Source: Chloracidobacterium sp.
GTDB lineage: Bacteria > Acidobacteriota > Blastocatellia > Pyrinomonadales > Pyrinomonadaceae
NCBI GenBank assembly: GCA_016711345.1
Contig: JADJTD010000001.1
Span: 3,162,001 to 3,226,000 of the forward strand
DNA length: 64,000 nt
Direction: 5' to 3'
Shown here: positions 7,886 to 16,692 of the stretch, piece after piece
Layout of the letters: each line of letters starts with the position of its first letter
Position numbering within the stretch: the first letter of the stretch is position 1
Notes under the pieces: model-generated
Told to the model about the DNA's origin: nothing
Seen by the model: only the letters and a program-made list of their open reading frames with translations
The model's database searches: none
Program-made: the position numbers and the translations under genes

Positions 7886-9550
7886 TTAATGCACTGACCA
7901 ATTTGCGGGTGGATAGTCGCAATTGCTGGCGTCCGGGCACTGTCCCCATTGGAACGCTCGAACCGAGTTGTTTCCGGAATTGAGGATGTAGAAAGCAGTC
8001 TGTCCCGGTGTCGAGCTTCCACGCCAGACTGCTATATCTGTCTTGCCATCACCGTCATAGTCGCCGGGAACCGACACATCACCCGTGATTCCCCACTGCT
8101 GGAAGAAGCCCGCTCCGGTTCGCAAAAGAACATAGTGATTTCTAAATCCACCAACTGTTCTGCGGACACAGAAATCGGACTTTCCGTCTCCATCGTAATC
8201 ACCCGGAATGAGGAAGTCCGAACTGAATCCCCAGTCGATATATTCGACAGTTCCAATGGAATTGAGAAGCAAAATAAATTGTCCCTGTGACAGGTTGCTG
8301 GGGTTAGACCGTTGGATACAGAAATCGTTCTTGCCGTCGCCATTAAAGTCGCCGACAAGCGGGAAAAAGTCTCCGTCAACTCCAAAGCCCCATGGTATTG
8401 ACGTTACGTTGCCCGATGGATTATTCAGGCTGCCACGGTAATGGAAGTAGCATTGGCCATCCGGTCCCGACACCGAAGGACAGCTATAGACAGTTGGATC
8501 GGCTTTGCCGTCACCGTCATAGTCACCGACGACCGCAGGATCGTCATTCTCGACGCCAAGAGCCTCAAATCTCACGGTGTTGTTGGTGCTCTGTAGAGTA
8601 TAGAACCCTGCAGAGCCTGCGACACCTGGACGCCAGACCGTTATATCGGATTTATTGTCGCCATCGAAATCTTCGGGAACGATAAAATCCGTTGCCGCCG
8701 CCCCGAAAAAGGCGTAAGTGATCCCGGCAGGAGGATTTGAGATGCCATCGTAGTTGTACCAGACGATCGTTCCGCCCTCATTTCTCGCAACGGAGATATC
8801 AGTCTTGCCGTCGCCGTTGAAATCTGTCACATGCTGGACCTGCGAAGGTCCGCCTGTGCTGATCGTGAGAGTCGAAGCCGTGACTGAACCGGTATCGACC
8901 GCACAGCCGTCCGTTACGATCAGTGACCATGTTCCGTTAGGGTCAGCAACTCCTGCAAAAGCGGCGTCAAGGTTAGTGAACGGAGCAGGACTGGTCTGCG
9001 TAGAACTTCCGGGCTCGGTTGTTCTGTATGTTCCCGCTGTCATGATCTCAGCAGTCGTGCGAGCAGCCGCTTCCTGCCACCAGCCTCCGCTTGGTTGAGC
9101 GGGAGCGGTGTCCGAGAATATGTAAGTGGCACCGAGATTAGTATTGTCGCCAAATGCAGTGGCTGCGGTCGCTCCGGTTCGTTCGAAGAGTATTTGCGAT
9201 GATCCGTCAGGTGCATATAGTGTCGCGGAGATATCTCCCATATATGGATGGCCCAAAGTCATGCTAAGAGAGATACCCGTCGGAACTCCGCTCAGGCCGC
9301 TAGCCTCATAAGCAATTGTAAGGGGAGCACCGGGTTGAGGGCATCCTGCACCGCCATCGGGTATGTCTCCGAAACCCGATCCGGGAAATGTTGCAAACGC
9401 GGCATTGGAAGTCGGCACACTTGATCGAGCCTGCGCCGAAGTGGTCGTTGAATAAATGCCGCTCCAAAAAATGGCGGCAGCCGTAAGACATAATGCCAAA
9501 AAAGCATATGTTGCAAAACGAATGTTCTTGTCGGATCTTTTGAGAAACAT
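7886..9550 (-). CDS. Secreted P-domain / FG-GAP repeat protein
   Basis: A 554-aa exported protein. A signal peptide (about 1-38, ending TSAQA) is followed by a proprotein-convertase P-like beta domain (about 50-215: FGDIPDGGAG..., GDISATLYAPDG, GTWSLIVTDGCAVDTGSV). Then come six FG-GAP units with DFNGDGKTDI-type calcium loops, probably forming a beta-propeller. I chose the start at 9550 because AAGGAGGG lies just upstream; a longer in-frame reading to 9673 has no such site. A perfect TTGACA box on the minus strand (9639-9634) suggests a promoter there. Role unknown, possibly surface adhesion. Confidence 0.88.
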   Translation of the reverse strand: MFLKRSDKNIRFATYAFLALCLTAAAIFWSGIYSTTTSAQARSSVPTSNAAFATFPGSGFGDIPDGGAGCPQPGAPLTIAYEASGLSGVPTGISLSMTLGHPYMGDISATLYAPDGSSQILFERTGATAATAFGDNTNLGATYIFSDTAPAQPSGGWWQEAAARTTAEIMTAGTYRTTEPGSSTQTSPAPFTNLDAAFAGVADPNGTWSLIVTDGCAVDTGSVTASTLTISTGGPSQVQHVTDFNGDGKTDISVARNEGGTIVWYNYDGISNPPAGITYAFFGAAATDFIVPEDFDGDNKSDITVWRPGVAGSAGFYTLQSTNNTVRFEALGVENDDPAVVGDYDGDGKADPTVYSCPSVSGPDGQCYFHYRGSLNNPSGNVTSIPWGFGVDGDFFPLVGDFNGDGKNDFCIQRSNPSNLSQGQFILLLNSIGTVEYIDWGFSSDFLIPGDYDGDGKSDFCVRRTVGGFRNHYVLLRTGAGFFQQWGITGDVSVPGDYDGDGKTDIAVWRGSSTPGQTAFYILNSGNNSVRAFQWGQCPDASNCDYPPANWSVH

Positions 9551-9723
9551 CTGGCCCTCCTTGCTGGCTCTGAAAATAAATATTGGAAAATTTGTCTGAA
9601 CTATTGAAAAATTTAGTCTTTTTTTCGCTGTGATGTCAATAAATACGTGATAACGGTGATAGCTTGGCGACAATTTCCGTCATGGAATTTAAGATTTCGC
9701 GGATTCGTGGCAAAATTAGGGTT

Positions 9724-10914
9724 ATGAAGTCGAAATATAAACGTGTCTGTTTGATGGTGTTGGATAGTGCCGGTATCGGTGAAATGCCCGATGCTGCGGC
9801 GTGGGGCGACGCAGGTTCTGATACGCTTGGTCACATTCTCGAATCACGCCACGTTAACATTCCGAACCTACAGGCAATGGGGCTTGGAAACATTGCGCCG
9901 CTCAACGGACTTGGAGCGGTTGAACGTCCAACGGGTTCATACGGCAAATGCACGCTCAAGTCCGATGGTAAAGATACGACGACTGGTCATTGGGAAATGG
10001 CAGGCATAATTCTTGAACAGGGTTTCCCAAAATTTCCGGACGGGTTTCCGCCGAGGATCATAGATGAGTTTATTGCCAAAGCTAATGTTCCGGGCGTGCT
10101 CGGTAATGTCCCGGCAAGCGGCACTGAAATTATAAAGGAACTTGGAGAAGAGCACGTCCGCACGGGAAAGCCGATCGTTTACACTTCGGCAGACAGTGTT
10201 TTTCAAATAGCCGCTCACGAGGAAGTCGTACATATCGACCGCCTCTATGAAATGTGCGAGATCGCCAGGAACATTCTGCAAGGTGATGATCAAGTTGCCC
10301 GCGTGATCGCAAGGCCTTTTCTCGGAGACAATGCCGAAGATTTTAAGCGCACTGAGAATCGTCACGACTACGCAGTGCCGCCGCCGAGAAACCTCTTGCC
10401 AAAGCTGAAAGATGCCGGGCTTGATGTCGTGTGCATCGGCAAGATCGCATCCATCTATGATGGAATCGGCGTGACGGAAGAATTGACCGCAAAGAACAAC
10501 GACCAAACAATCGATCAGACGATCAATGCTTTGAATGCCGATTCACATGGACTTATATTCTGCAATTTGGTCGATTTTGACATGCTGTACGGCCACCGAC
10601 GCGATACGGAAGGCTATGCGAAGGCCCTTGAGCATTTCGATACACGATTGCCGGAGATCATCGACGCCATGAACATTGACGACTTGCTCATTATGACCGC
10701 CGACCATGGCAATGATCCGACATATCGCGGCTCGGACCATACACGCGAATATGTGCCGTTGCTTGTTTACGGTAAAGCCGCCGCACCGGGCGTATGTCTG
10801 GGTACGCGGCAATCGCTATCGGACATCGGGCAGACTATTGCGGAGAATTTCGGAGTAAGAATTGACGACGGGATCAGTTTCTTAACGAACATTTGCGTGT
10901 CTTCTGAAGCCTGA
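9724..10914 (+). CDS. deoB: Phosphopentomutase
   Basis: A 396-aa enzyme of the alkaline-phosphatase superfamily that interconverts ribose-1-P and ribose-5-P (and the deoxy forms) in nucleoside salvage. Visible motifs are N-terminal VLDSAGIGEMPDA, the phospho-threonine motif TTGHWEMAG, and the metal-binding DHGNDPTYRGSDHTREYVP near the C-terminus. Length is typical (about 390-400 aa). Start: the ATG at 9724 (MKSKYKRVCLMVLDSAG) fits the family; earlier in-frame ATGs would add an unrelated extension. The Shine-Dalgarno is weak (TTAGGGTT). An exported peptidase follows 11 bp downstream. Confidence 0.96.
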   Translation: MKSKYKRVCLMVLDSAGIGEMPDAAAWGDAGSDTLGHILESRHVNIPNLQAMGLGNIAPLNGLGAVERPTGSYGKCTLKSDGKDTTTGHWEMAGIILEQGFPKFPDGFPPRIIDEFIAKANVPGVLGNVPASGTEIIKELGEEHVRTGKPIVYTSADSVFQIAAHEEVVHIDRLYEMCEIARNILQGDDQVARVIARPFLGDNAEDFKRTENRHDYAVPPPRNLLPKLKDAGLDVVCIGKIASIYDGIGVTEELTAKNNDQTIDQTINALNADSHGLIFCNLVDFDMLYGHRRDTEGYAKALEHFDTRLPEIIDAMNIDDLLIMTADHGNDPTYRGSDHTREYVPLLVYGKAAAPGVCLGTRQSLSDIGQTIAENFGVRIDDGISFLTNICVSSEA

Positions 10915-10925
10915 TAGAAGAACTT

Positions 10926-11909
10926 ATGAAACCAAATTGTCTCAAAAGGCTTGGCCTGATAGTGGCGTTATTGGTCGCATCAAGTATTTATGTTTTTGCG
11001 CAAACCGGCACGAAACCGGTCATCTCGGCAGTTGATGAAAAGAATGTGCGGGCGGCGATGAACTTTCTCGCCGGCGATGCGATGCAGGGACGTCAAAGTG
11101 GAACGGTGTTTGAATGGATCGCGGCTGAATATATCGGTTCGCAATTCATGCAGTTTGGCCTCGAACCGGCAGGTGATAAAGATGCCTCAGGAAAAGAGAC
11201 TTTTGTTCAGGCTGTTGTTAAGCCGCGACAAACATGGAACGCGATCGGAAAGATCACCGGAACAGATAAAAAACTCTCGGCGGAAGTAATTCTTATAAGT
11301 GCGCATCTCGACCATTTAGGAGTGCGTGAAAATGTGCCTGGCGATGACAAAATTTATAACGGTGCAGATGACGATGCTTCAGGCTCGATAGCGGTTTTGG
11401 AACTTGCCCGCGTGTTGGGCAGCGGACACAAGCCTAAACGAACAGTTTATTTTGTATGTTTTGGCAGTGAGGAAATTGGCGGCGTTGGTGCGACATATTT
11501 CGTCAACAATCTTCCTTTTCCTAAAGAAAAACTGGTTGCAAATCTTGAATTTGAGATGATCGGCCGTCCTGATGCGAAGGTTAAGCCCGAGGAACTTTGG
11601 TTGACCGGCTATGAGCGTTCAAATCTCGGGCCTGAACTCGCAAAGCGTGGTGCCAAGCTTGTTCAAGATCCGCATCCGGAGCAGAATTTCTTTCGCAGAT
11701 CAGATAATTACACGCTAGCTAAGCAAGGAATTATCGCCCACACAGTTTCCAGTTTTGGCATTCACTCCGATTATCATAAGGTCAGCGACGAGATCAAAAC
11801 GATTGACTTTGTGCATATGACGCAGGCTATCAACTCGATGGTCGCGTCCGTGCAATGGCTGGTTAATTCTGATTTCAAGCCGTCTTGGAACGAAGGTAAG
11901 AAGCCTTAA
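10926..11909 (+). CDS. Exported M28-family metallopeptidase
   Basis: A 327-aa secreted or periplasmic zinc aminopeptidase-like protein. The signal peptide ends near VFAQ. M28 ligand motifs are present: HLDH (H127, D129), NGADDDASG with the bridging Asp, GSEEIGG (catalytic Glu), and a late His in FGIHSDYH. The protease-associated insert seen in longer M28 proteins is absent. It is 11 bp downstream of deoB and could be co-transcribed, but the functions are unrelated. Substrate specificity cannot be read from the sequence. Confidence 0.9.
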   Translation: MKPNCLKRLGLIVALLVASSIYVFAQTGTKPVISAVDEKNVRAAMNFLAGDAMQGRQSGTVFEWIAAEYIGSQFMQFGLEPAGDKDASGKETFVQAVVKPRQTWNAIGKITGTDKKLSAEVILISAHLDHLGVRENVPGDDKIYNGADDDASGSIAVLELARVLGSGHKPKRTVYFVCFGSEEIGGVGATYFVNNLPFPKEKLVANLEFEMIGRPDAKVKPEELWLTGYERSNLGPELAKRGAKLVQDPHPEQNFFRRSDNYTLAKQGIIAHTVSSFGIHSDYHKVSDEIKTIDFVHMTQAINSMVASVQWLVNSDFKPSWNEGKKP

Positions 11910-11928
11910 TAGAGACTAGCAAGCGGCT

Positions 11929-12606
11929 TTATAACGCAGCAAGCACTCGAAAGATCTCGACCATCGCGAATGTATCCAGTTCGCAGTATTCCTGAAGATC
12001 GTTGAATATAGTCAACCGCTCGGCATCGTTCATACTCGTCCACGTCGCGGCACGAAACCATTTTATTGTCGCTGCCATGCCTTCGCTTATGCCGAGTTCT
12101 TGATACGAAAGCGACGGCACGAGAACCGGCAGAACCTTCTTGATCGATGTCTTGCCTTTGAAGTCAGGATGAATATAGAGATTTTCTGAAAAGATCTTCA
12201 TCAGGTCGTAGGTCTTGGCATTTACCTCGTTAAAGAAGTCTGCGAGGTCGGGAAACATTTCGGCCATTTCCGTGTTGCGGCCCTTTTCAAACGCTTCGTA
12301 CCAGACAAAAACTGTGCCGATGCCGCCTGACATTGAATCGCGTAAATGCTCGGCGACTGAACGCGGCGGGCCGTCATTACCGCGGGATAAATATTCGCGG
12401 TGTCGCAGTTCCGCTCCTGGTTGATCGATCGTGTGCAGCGAATACTGAAAACACATCTGCTGAAAAGGTTTAATGCCGTCGAACTGCGGGATTGCATATG
12501 CAAACGTTTCGTAGTCGAGAAAATGAAGCGGATATTCCCATTCGCTCATCTTTTTGGCTATCTTCTCGCGGTCAATTTTAGTTTCGCGCGACTTGGCGGC
12601 TTGCAC
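11929..12606 (-). CDS. DUF2779-type protein, C-terminal part (displaced by a frameshift)
   Basis: This 225-aa frame continues the protein encoded at 12558-13370. It carries the C-terminal domain typical of DUF2779 proteins (EYPLHFLDYETF, then GGIGTVFVWYEAFEKGRNTEM and EYCELDTFAMVEIFRVL). The DYETF and late D/E residues look like a DEDD-type exonuclease core. The nominal GTG start at 12606 is not preceded by a Shine-Dalgarno. The open frame extends upstream to KQRSQVQAAK, which matches how the family continues, so the fragment is probably not translated independently. Confidence 0.7.
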   Translation of the reverse strand: MQAAKSRETKIDREKIAKKMSEWEYPLHFLDYETFAYAIPQFDGIKPFQQMCFQYSLHTIDQPGAELRHREYLSRGNDGPPRSVAEHLRDSMSGGIGTVFVWYEAFEKGRNTEMAEMFPDLADFFNEVNAKTYDLMKIFSENLYIHPDFKGKTSIKKVLPVLVPSLSYQELGISEGMAATIKWFRAATWTSMNDAERLTIFNDLQEYCELDTFAMVEIFRVLAAL

Positions 12607-13370
12607 CTGTGACCGCTGTTTGGGGACAGTGGAAAATCATCGGGAACGTCAACGATGTCGATAATGCCGTCTACAAGAAGCTGTCGGCGTTTATCGTGCT
12701 TGAGGAACGAAATATCGAAAACTGTGTATTCGGGCAGGCCGGGAAAATTAAGCTTGATAAACTGGCAATCGAGTTTTTTATCAAGACAATAATCTACAAG
12801 CGAAGGAACAGGAGTTGAAGCCAGATATTCGAAAGCCTTCTGAATTTGATCTTCGGTCTGAGCGAGCCTTGGATCGACAGTTTCCGTGACTTCGGTAACA
12901 GTAAATAGCTGTTCGACATCGATCTCGCCTTGGCGAACGTATTCGCTGTTCATTGTGATGACATACGCACGGCGAACGCTAGCGCCGGAACGTTCCGCAA
13001 CGACCTTTTGAAACGCAACATCGTCGTAATGTTCTTCTTTCACAGATGAGGACGATTTTATTTCAAATATTTCGATCTCGCCTGACGCTCTGTCCGTCAC
13101 GACAATGTCGCTGCGTGCGGCAACGTCTGCGGTTTGGAATGTCCGCTGAAAATCGACTGCGATCTCATCGTTCATCTGAAATCGGGACATTTGTTTGACG
13201 AGTTGCTCGACCGCGTAACCTTGCTGACGCAGATGCTCGTGTTCAAGCGTAATCTCCTTTGCGACTAACAGCGGCTGATGATATTCCAACCAAAACTCCT
13301 GCGGACATTTTAGGAAGTTAAGGTAAGCGGTTTTTGTGAGACGAAAAGCCATTTTTGTTTTGGACTGCAT
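12558..13370 (-). CDS. DUF2779-type protein, N-terminal part (frameshifted)
   Basis: A 270-aa frame with LTKTAYLNFLKCPQEFWLEYH, a RecB/Cas4-like N-terminal motif. An IEIFEIKSSSSVK strand resembles the E-x-K motif of PD-(D/E)XK nucleases. The meaningful sequence ends at DVPDDFPLSP; after that the frame reads off-family residues to a stop at 12558. The sister frame resumes with KQRSQVQAAK, so a -1 shift at 12618-12624 restores one protein of about 470 aa. The switch point contains C CCA AAC, a slippery X XXY YYZ heptamer. This could be a sequencing indel, a pseudogene or programmed frameshifting. Start could also be the ATG at 13352. Confidence 0.72.
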   Translation of the reverse strand: MQSKTKMAFRLTKTAYLNFLKCPQEFWLEYHQPLLVAKEITLEHEHLRQQGYAVEQLVKQMSRFQMNDEIAVDFQRTFQTADVAARSDIVVTDRASGEIEIFEIKSSSSVKEEHYDDVAFQKVVAERSGASVRRAYVITMNSEYVRQGEIDVEQLFTVTEVTETVDPRLAQTEDQIQKAFEYLASTPVPSLVDYCLDKKLDCQFIKLNFPGLPEYTVFDISFLKHDKRRQLLVDGIIDIVDVPDDFPLSPNSGHRCKPPSRAKLKLTARR

Positions 13371-13459
13371 TTTTGTTAGGTTCCTGTTCGTGTTATTTTA
13401 CGCCTAAGTTAAGAATAAATCACTTGCAACAAAACAGCGCTTTTTACCGGAGAAAGATA

Positions 13460-13759
13460 ATGCTCATTTACGAAGTAACCGCAACCGTTGACAGCGAACT
13501 AACCGCCGAATACGAAGAGTATATGACCGAGCAGCATATTCCCGATCTGCTGGCGACCGGGCATTTTGCGGCCGCGTTTTTTGCGAAGAACGGTTTGCAG
13601 TACAAAATGGGGTATCACGTCGATTCTCAGGAACAGCTCGCCAACTATTTGGCCAATGATGCCGAGCGGCTTCGTGCCGAAGTTAAAGATCGTTTTCCAA
13701 CCGGCATCGAATTCTCGCGTCAAGTGTTGGAGATCGTTAAATTATTTCCAAGCCCATAA
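13460..13759 (+). CDS. DUF4286 family protein
   Basis: A 99-aa small cytosolic protein beginning MLIYEVTATVD with the EEYMTEQHIPDLLATG motif that marks DUF4286 (a dimeric alpha/beta-barrel-like fold of unknown function). I chose the ATG at 13460 because CGGAGAAAG precedes it and the family starts with (M)xIYxVT. It lies 17 bp upstream of tsaD and is probably co-transcribed; no functional link is known. Confidence 0.85.
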   Translation: MLIYEVTATVDSELTAEYEEYMTEQHIPDLLATGHFAAAFFAKNGLQYKMGYHVDSQEQLANYLANDAERLRAEVKDRFPTGIEFSRQVLEIVKLFPSP

Positions 13760-13776
13760 TCTGCTAATCTGGTTAC

Positions 13777-14853
13777 ATGCTCATTTTAGGCATCGAAAGC
13801 TCTTGCGATGAGACGGCCGCTGCAGTTGTGCGTGACGGGCGCGAGATCGTTTCGTCGGTGATCGCTTCGCAGATCGAAATGCACAAGCCTTGGGGCGGCG
13901 TTGTGCCGGAGCTTGCATCACGTGAGCATCTCGAGAAGATCGAGCCGATAGTTGCCGAAGCTCTTGAAAAGGCTGAGGTGTCTCTGACTGAGATCGACGC
14001 CATCGCCGTTACACAAGGTCCCGGATTGATCGGTTCGCTGCTGGTCGGCGTCTGCTATGCGAAATCGCTTGCGTACTCGCTCGGCATTCCTTGTATCGGT
14101 GTGAATCATATCGAAGGACACGTTTATTCTGTCGCGTTCGAGAATCCTGAGGTTGAATATCCCGCACTGGCTTTGATAGTTTCCGGAGGCCATACAAACA
14201 TATTTTACGTACCGAAGGAAGGGCAGTATAAAGTAGTATCTCGGACGCGTGACGATGCGGCGGGCGAGGCTTTTGACAAGGTCGCGAAGATGCTCGGGCT
14301 TGGTTATCCGGGCGGGCCGGTGATCGAGAAACTTGCATTGGAAGGCGATGCGAGCCATGTTAAATTTCCAAAGGCCAAAATATCTGACGGCCGACCTGAT
14401 CTCAGCTTTAGCGGACTGAAAACGGCAGTCGCACGATACGTTCGTGAAAATGAGATCGCTCCGTTTGCTGACGGTGAAGAGCCGACTCAGCCGATCAAAA
14501 ACTTAGCGGCCAGTTTTCAGGCAGCGGTCGTCAACGCGCTCGTTGGAACTCTCGAAAAACTTGCCATCGAACTACAGCCAAAAACTCTGATCGTCGCTGG
14601 CGGTGTTGCATGCAATTTGTCGCTCAAGACATCTGCCGAAGACGCAGCGAAAAGGCTCGCGTTACCTGTCTATTTCCCGTCGAAACACCTCTCGACCGAC
14701 AACGCCGCGATGATCGCCGCTGCCGGTTATTTTCATCTAAAGAACGGCTCGCAAGCTGATCTTAGAATGACCGCCGACATATCTATGCGCCTACAGAATC
14801 TCGAAAACGAAGACCTTGAATTGAAAAAACGCGGCGTACCTTATCGTTTATAG
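13777..14853 (+). CDS. tsaD: tRNA N6-adenosine threonylcarbamoyltransferase
   Basis: A 358-aa ASKHA-fold enzyme that transfers the threonylcarbamoyl group to A37 of ANN-decoding tRNAs, together with TsaB, TsaE and TsaC (none in the window). The opening LGIESSCDETAAAVV is signature-like. The iron-binding HIEGH motif is at residues 111-115, and LIVSGGHTN, the DDAAGEAFDKVAK loop and VAGGVACN follow in the usual order. Length is typical. Convergent with comF, whose stop is 25 bp away. Confidence 0.98.
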   Translation: MLILGIESSCDETAAAVVRDGREIVSSVIASQIEMHKPWGGVVPELASREHLEKIEPIVAEALEKAEVSLTEIDAIAVTQGPGLIGSLLVGVCYAKSLAYSLGIPCIGVNHIEGHVYSVAFENPEVEYPALALIVSGGHTNIFYVPKEGQYKVVSRTRDDAAGEAFDKVAKMLGLGYPGGPVIEKLALEGDASHVKFPKAKISDGRPDLSFSGLKTAVARYVRENEIAPFADGEEPTQPIKNLAASFQAAVVNALVGTLEKLAIELQPKTLIVAGGVACNLSLKTSAEDAAKRLALPVYFPSKHLSTDNAAMIAAAGYFHLKNGSQADLRMTADISMRLQNLENEDLELKKRGVPYRL

Positions 14854-14877
14854 AGACGATCTTTGATTGTTAAATAT

Positions 14878-15606
14878 CTATTTCATCACCGCTCGTGCGA
14901 GCGTGAAGACACTGATCTTGTCCGCTCCATGCTTCTTCAGAATTCGCGCACATGCAGATGCCGTGGCACCGGAAGTGAACACGTCGTCGACGAGCAGAAT
15001 ATTCTTTCCGTTGATCAATTTGGGACGAGCAACCTCGAACGCATTCTTAACGGTCAATTCCCGCGCCTTTCTGTCCATTCCGATGCGGTGGATAGGCGTG
15101 GGAAGCTTTCTCGTCAAGCTGTGGCTGTCTAATGGAATACAAAGCGCCGCTGAGACGGGACCGGCGATTATTTCGGCCTGATTAAATCCGCGTTCGCGTC
15201 GCCGCAGTCGTGAAAGCGGTATTGGGATGATCGTGTCAACTTCGTTTAGAGATCGCAAAGTACCCGACGATCGAATCATAGACCGAAGCCGCGAGGGCAG
15301 GGAAGGCGCGGTTTTCAGATTCACGATCGCCGCAGCCAAAGCCTTTTCATATATGCCGAGAGCAACTGCTTTACTGTAATGATGATCGTCGCATTGACGG
15401 CAATAGACCGCGACGGGAGCGGCTTTGTCGCCAAAAAAAGCTCCGCATTTATTGCAGAGCATTTCAGTCCCGTCGAAGAGCCGTGTGGTTGTCCAACATT
15501 CGCGGCAAGCGGTGCCGTCCGAATGATCTTCGACATGGGCAGAACAGACGCGGCACTCTTGCGGATAAACTAATGAGAAAAGCGAATTTCTGAGTGCCGC
15601 GATCAT
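14878..15606 (-). CDS. comF: ComF family phosphoribosyltransferase-like protein
   Basis: A 242-aa protein. The N-terminus carries cysteine pairs (CRVC, CREC, CNKC, CRQC), probably a zinc ribbon. A type I phosphoribosyltransferase domain follows, with the PRPP-binding loop LLVDDVFTSGAT at residues 204-215. ComF proteins take part in natural transformation in some bacteria; elsewhere the role is unclear. It is followed on the same strand by no close gene; the DksA-like gene lies 10 bp upstream, so the three genes rlmH-dksA-comF probably form an operon. Confidence 0.92.
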   Translation of the reverse strand: MIAALRNSLFSLVYPQECRVCSAHVEDHSDGTACRECWTTTRLFDGTEMLCNKCGAFFGDKAAPVAVYCRQCDDHHYSKAVALGIYEKALAAAIVNLKTAPSLPSRLRSMIRSSGTLRSLNEVDTIIPIPLSRLRRRERGFNQAEIIAGPVSAALCIPLDSHSLTRKLPTPIHRIGMDRKARELTVKNAFEVARPKLINGKNILLVDDVFTSGATASACARILKKHGADKISVFTLARAVMK

Positions 15607-15616
15607 GTTTCAAATC

Positions 15617-15985
15617 TTATTCTTCGTCGAGCAGTCCGCGCTCCAGAAGTTCCTGACAATCCAAACAGAATCTGGCCCAAGGAATCGCGGCGAGACGTTT
15701 TTGATTGATCTCCTTTTCGCAATTTAGGCAGGTGCCGTATTCCTTGTCTTCGATGCGAAGGAGGGCTTCGTCGATGAGGGCGAGCTGCTTGCTCTCATTT
15801 TCCGAAACTGCAAGCATCACATTTTTTGAATAGTTCCTGACTGCAAGATCCACAGGATCAGGCGTTTCCGCATCGTCGATCGACAGATCGTTGCCTTTCA
15901 GCTTTTCGATCAACAGGTCTCGCTCGCGGAGCAGCTTTTCTTTTACTTCTTTTAATGCAGTTTTAGTTAGTGCGGATTTTGTCAT
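15617..15985 (-). CDS. TraR/DksA family zinc-finger protein
   Basis: A 122-aa protein with an N-terminal coiled-coil-like stretch (EVKEKLLRERDLLIEKLKG) and a C-terminal four-cysteine zinc finger (GTCLNCEKEI ... FCLDCQE). This is the layout of DksA/TraR proteins, which bind the RNA polymerase secondary channel. The DxxDxA tip acidic residues of DksA can be matched loosely to the TPDPVD stretch, so a DksA-like regulator is plausible but not proven. Its ATG overlaps the rlmH stop by 4 nt. Confidence 0.88.
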   Translation of the reverse strand: MTKSALTKTALKEVKEKLLRERDLLIEKLKGNDLSIDDAETPDPVDLAVRNYSKNVMLAVSENESKQLALIDEALLRIEDKEYGTCLNCEKEINQKRLAAIPWARFCLDCQELLERGLLDEE

Positions 15986-16434
15986 TTCTGGTATGGAAAG
16001 CCCTTAAGTATTGTGTATGCCCGGTATAATTGCTCAAGTAAAACGACACGAGCCATCTCGTGTGTAAAAGTAAGAAACGATAAAGATAGCACGTGGTCAG
16101 CCCTTTCGGCAACTGCTGACGATATGCCATCGGCACCGCCTATCACGAATGCGATCTCTTTCGATCCGCCGTTTTGCCATTTTTCAACTTCCTTTGCTAA
16201 TTCCGGCGATGACAGCCCTTGACCGGTCACATCGAGAAGACAGACAAAGGAGCTTTGATTCACTTTTTCTAGAATACGTTTGCCTTCAATTTCTCTCCCC
16301 TCATGAGCCGCCGAATCCTTGACCTCAACGACCTCAAACTTCACAAAATGCCCCAGCCGCCCCAAATACTCATCATGCAGCGCCCGCCAATTCTTATCCC
16401 TGGTCTTCCCAACCCAAATAAACCGAAATTTCAT
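15982..16434 (-). CDS. rlmH: 23S rRNA pseudouridine-1915 N3-methyltransferase
   Basis: A 150-aa SPOUT methyltransferase that modifies pseudouridine 1915 in helix 69 of 23S rRNA. Signature segments: MKFRFIWVGKT at the start, FVIGGADG (SAM-knot loop), SLSFLTFTHEMARVVLLEQLYRAYTI and the terminal GFPYQK. Length fits the family. It overlaps the DksA-like gene by 4 nt (ATGA), indicating translational coupling. Confidence 0.96.
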   Translation of the reverse strand: MKFRFIWVGKTRDKNWRALHDEYLGRLGHFVKFEVVEVKDSAAHEGREIEGKRILEKVNQSSFVCLLDVTGQGLSSPELAKEVEKWQNGGSKEIAFVIGGADGISSAVAERADHVLSLSFLTFTHEMARVVLLEQLYRAYTILKGFPYQK

Positions 16435-16533
16435 TGCATTCTAGAAACTACCCAACAACCCAAATTCAAGCAACATGTGATTAGCCATCCGATGTGCACT
16501 TACGCTAGCACATTGACGCGCGCTTTGAAATAC

Positions 16534-16590
16534 CAACTTTCCCGATATGACCTAACTTTCTCGATTTGACCAAAGTTTCCGACTTCAACA
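16534..16590. promoter_or_regulatory. 19-bp tandem sites upstream of the 13-repeat exoprotein
   Basis: Two adjacent 19-bp units (16534-16552 CAACTTTCCCGATATGACC; 16553-16571 TAACTTTCTCGATTTGACC) are followed by a decayed third unit (AAAGTTTCCGACTTCAAC). TAGCACATTG precedes them at 16505-16514. The same arrangement occurs upstream of the paralogous gene at 23854. A likely binding array, 120 bp before the ATG. Confidence 0.5.
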
Positions 16591-16692
16591 TAGTTTTACC
16601 CGCCCGGCGTGGCTAAGTGTAAAGTTTAATGGCGGAAAATGTCGGGGTTTTACGCTTAGTATTTAAAGACCGCAAAATCGGAGAATCTTGAT

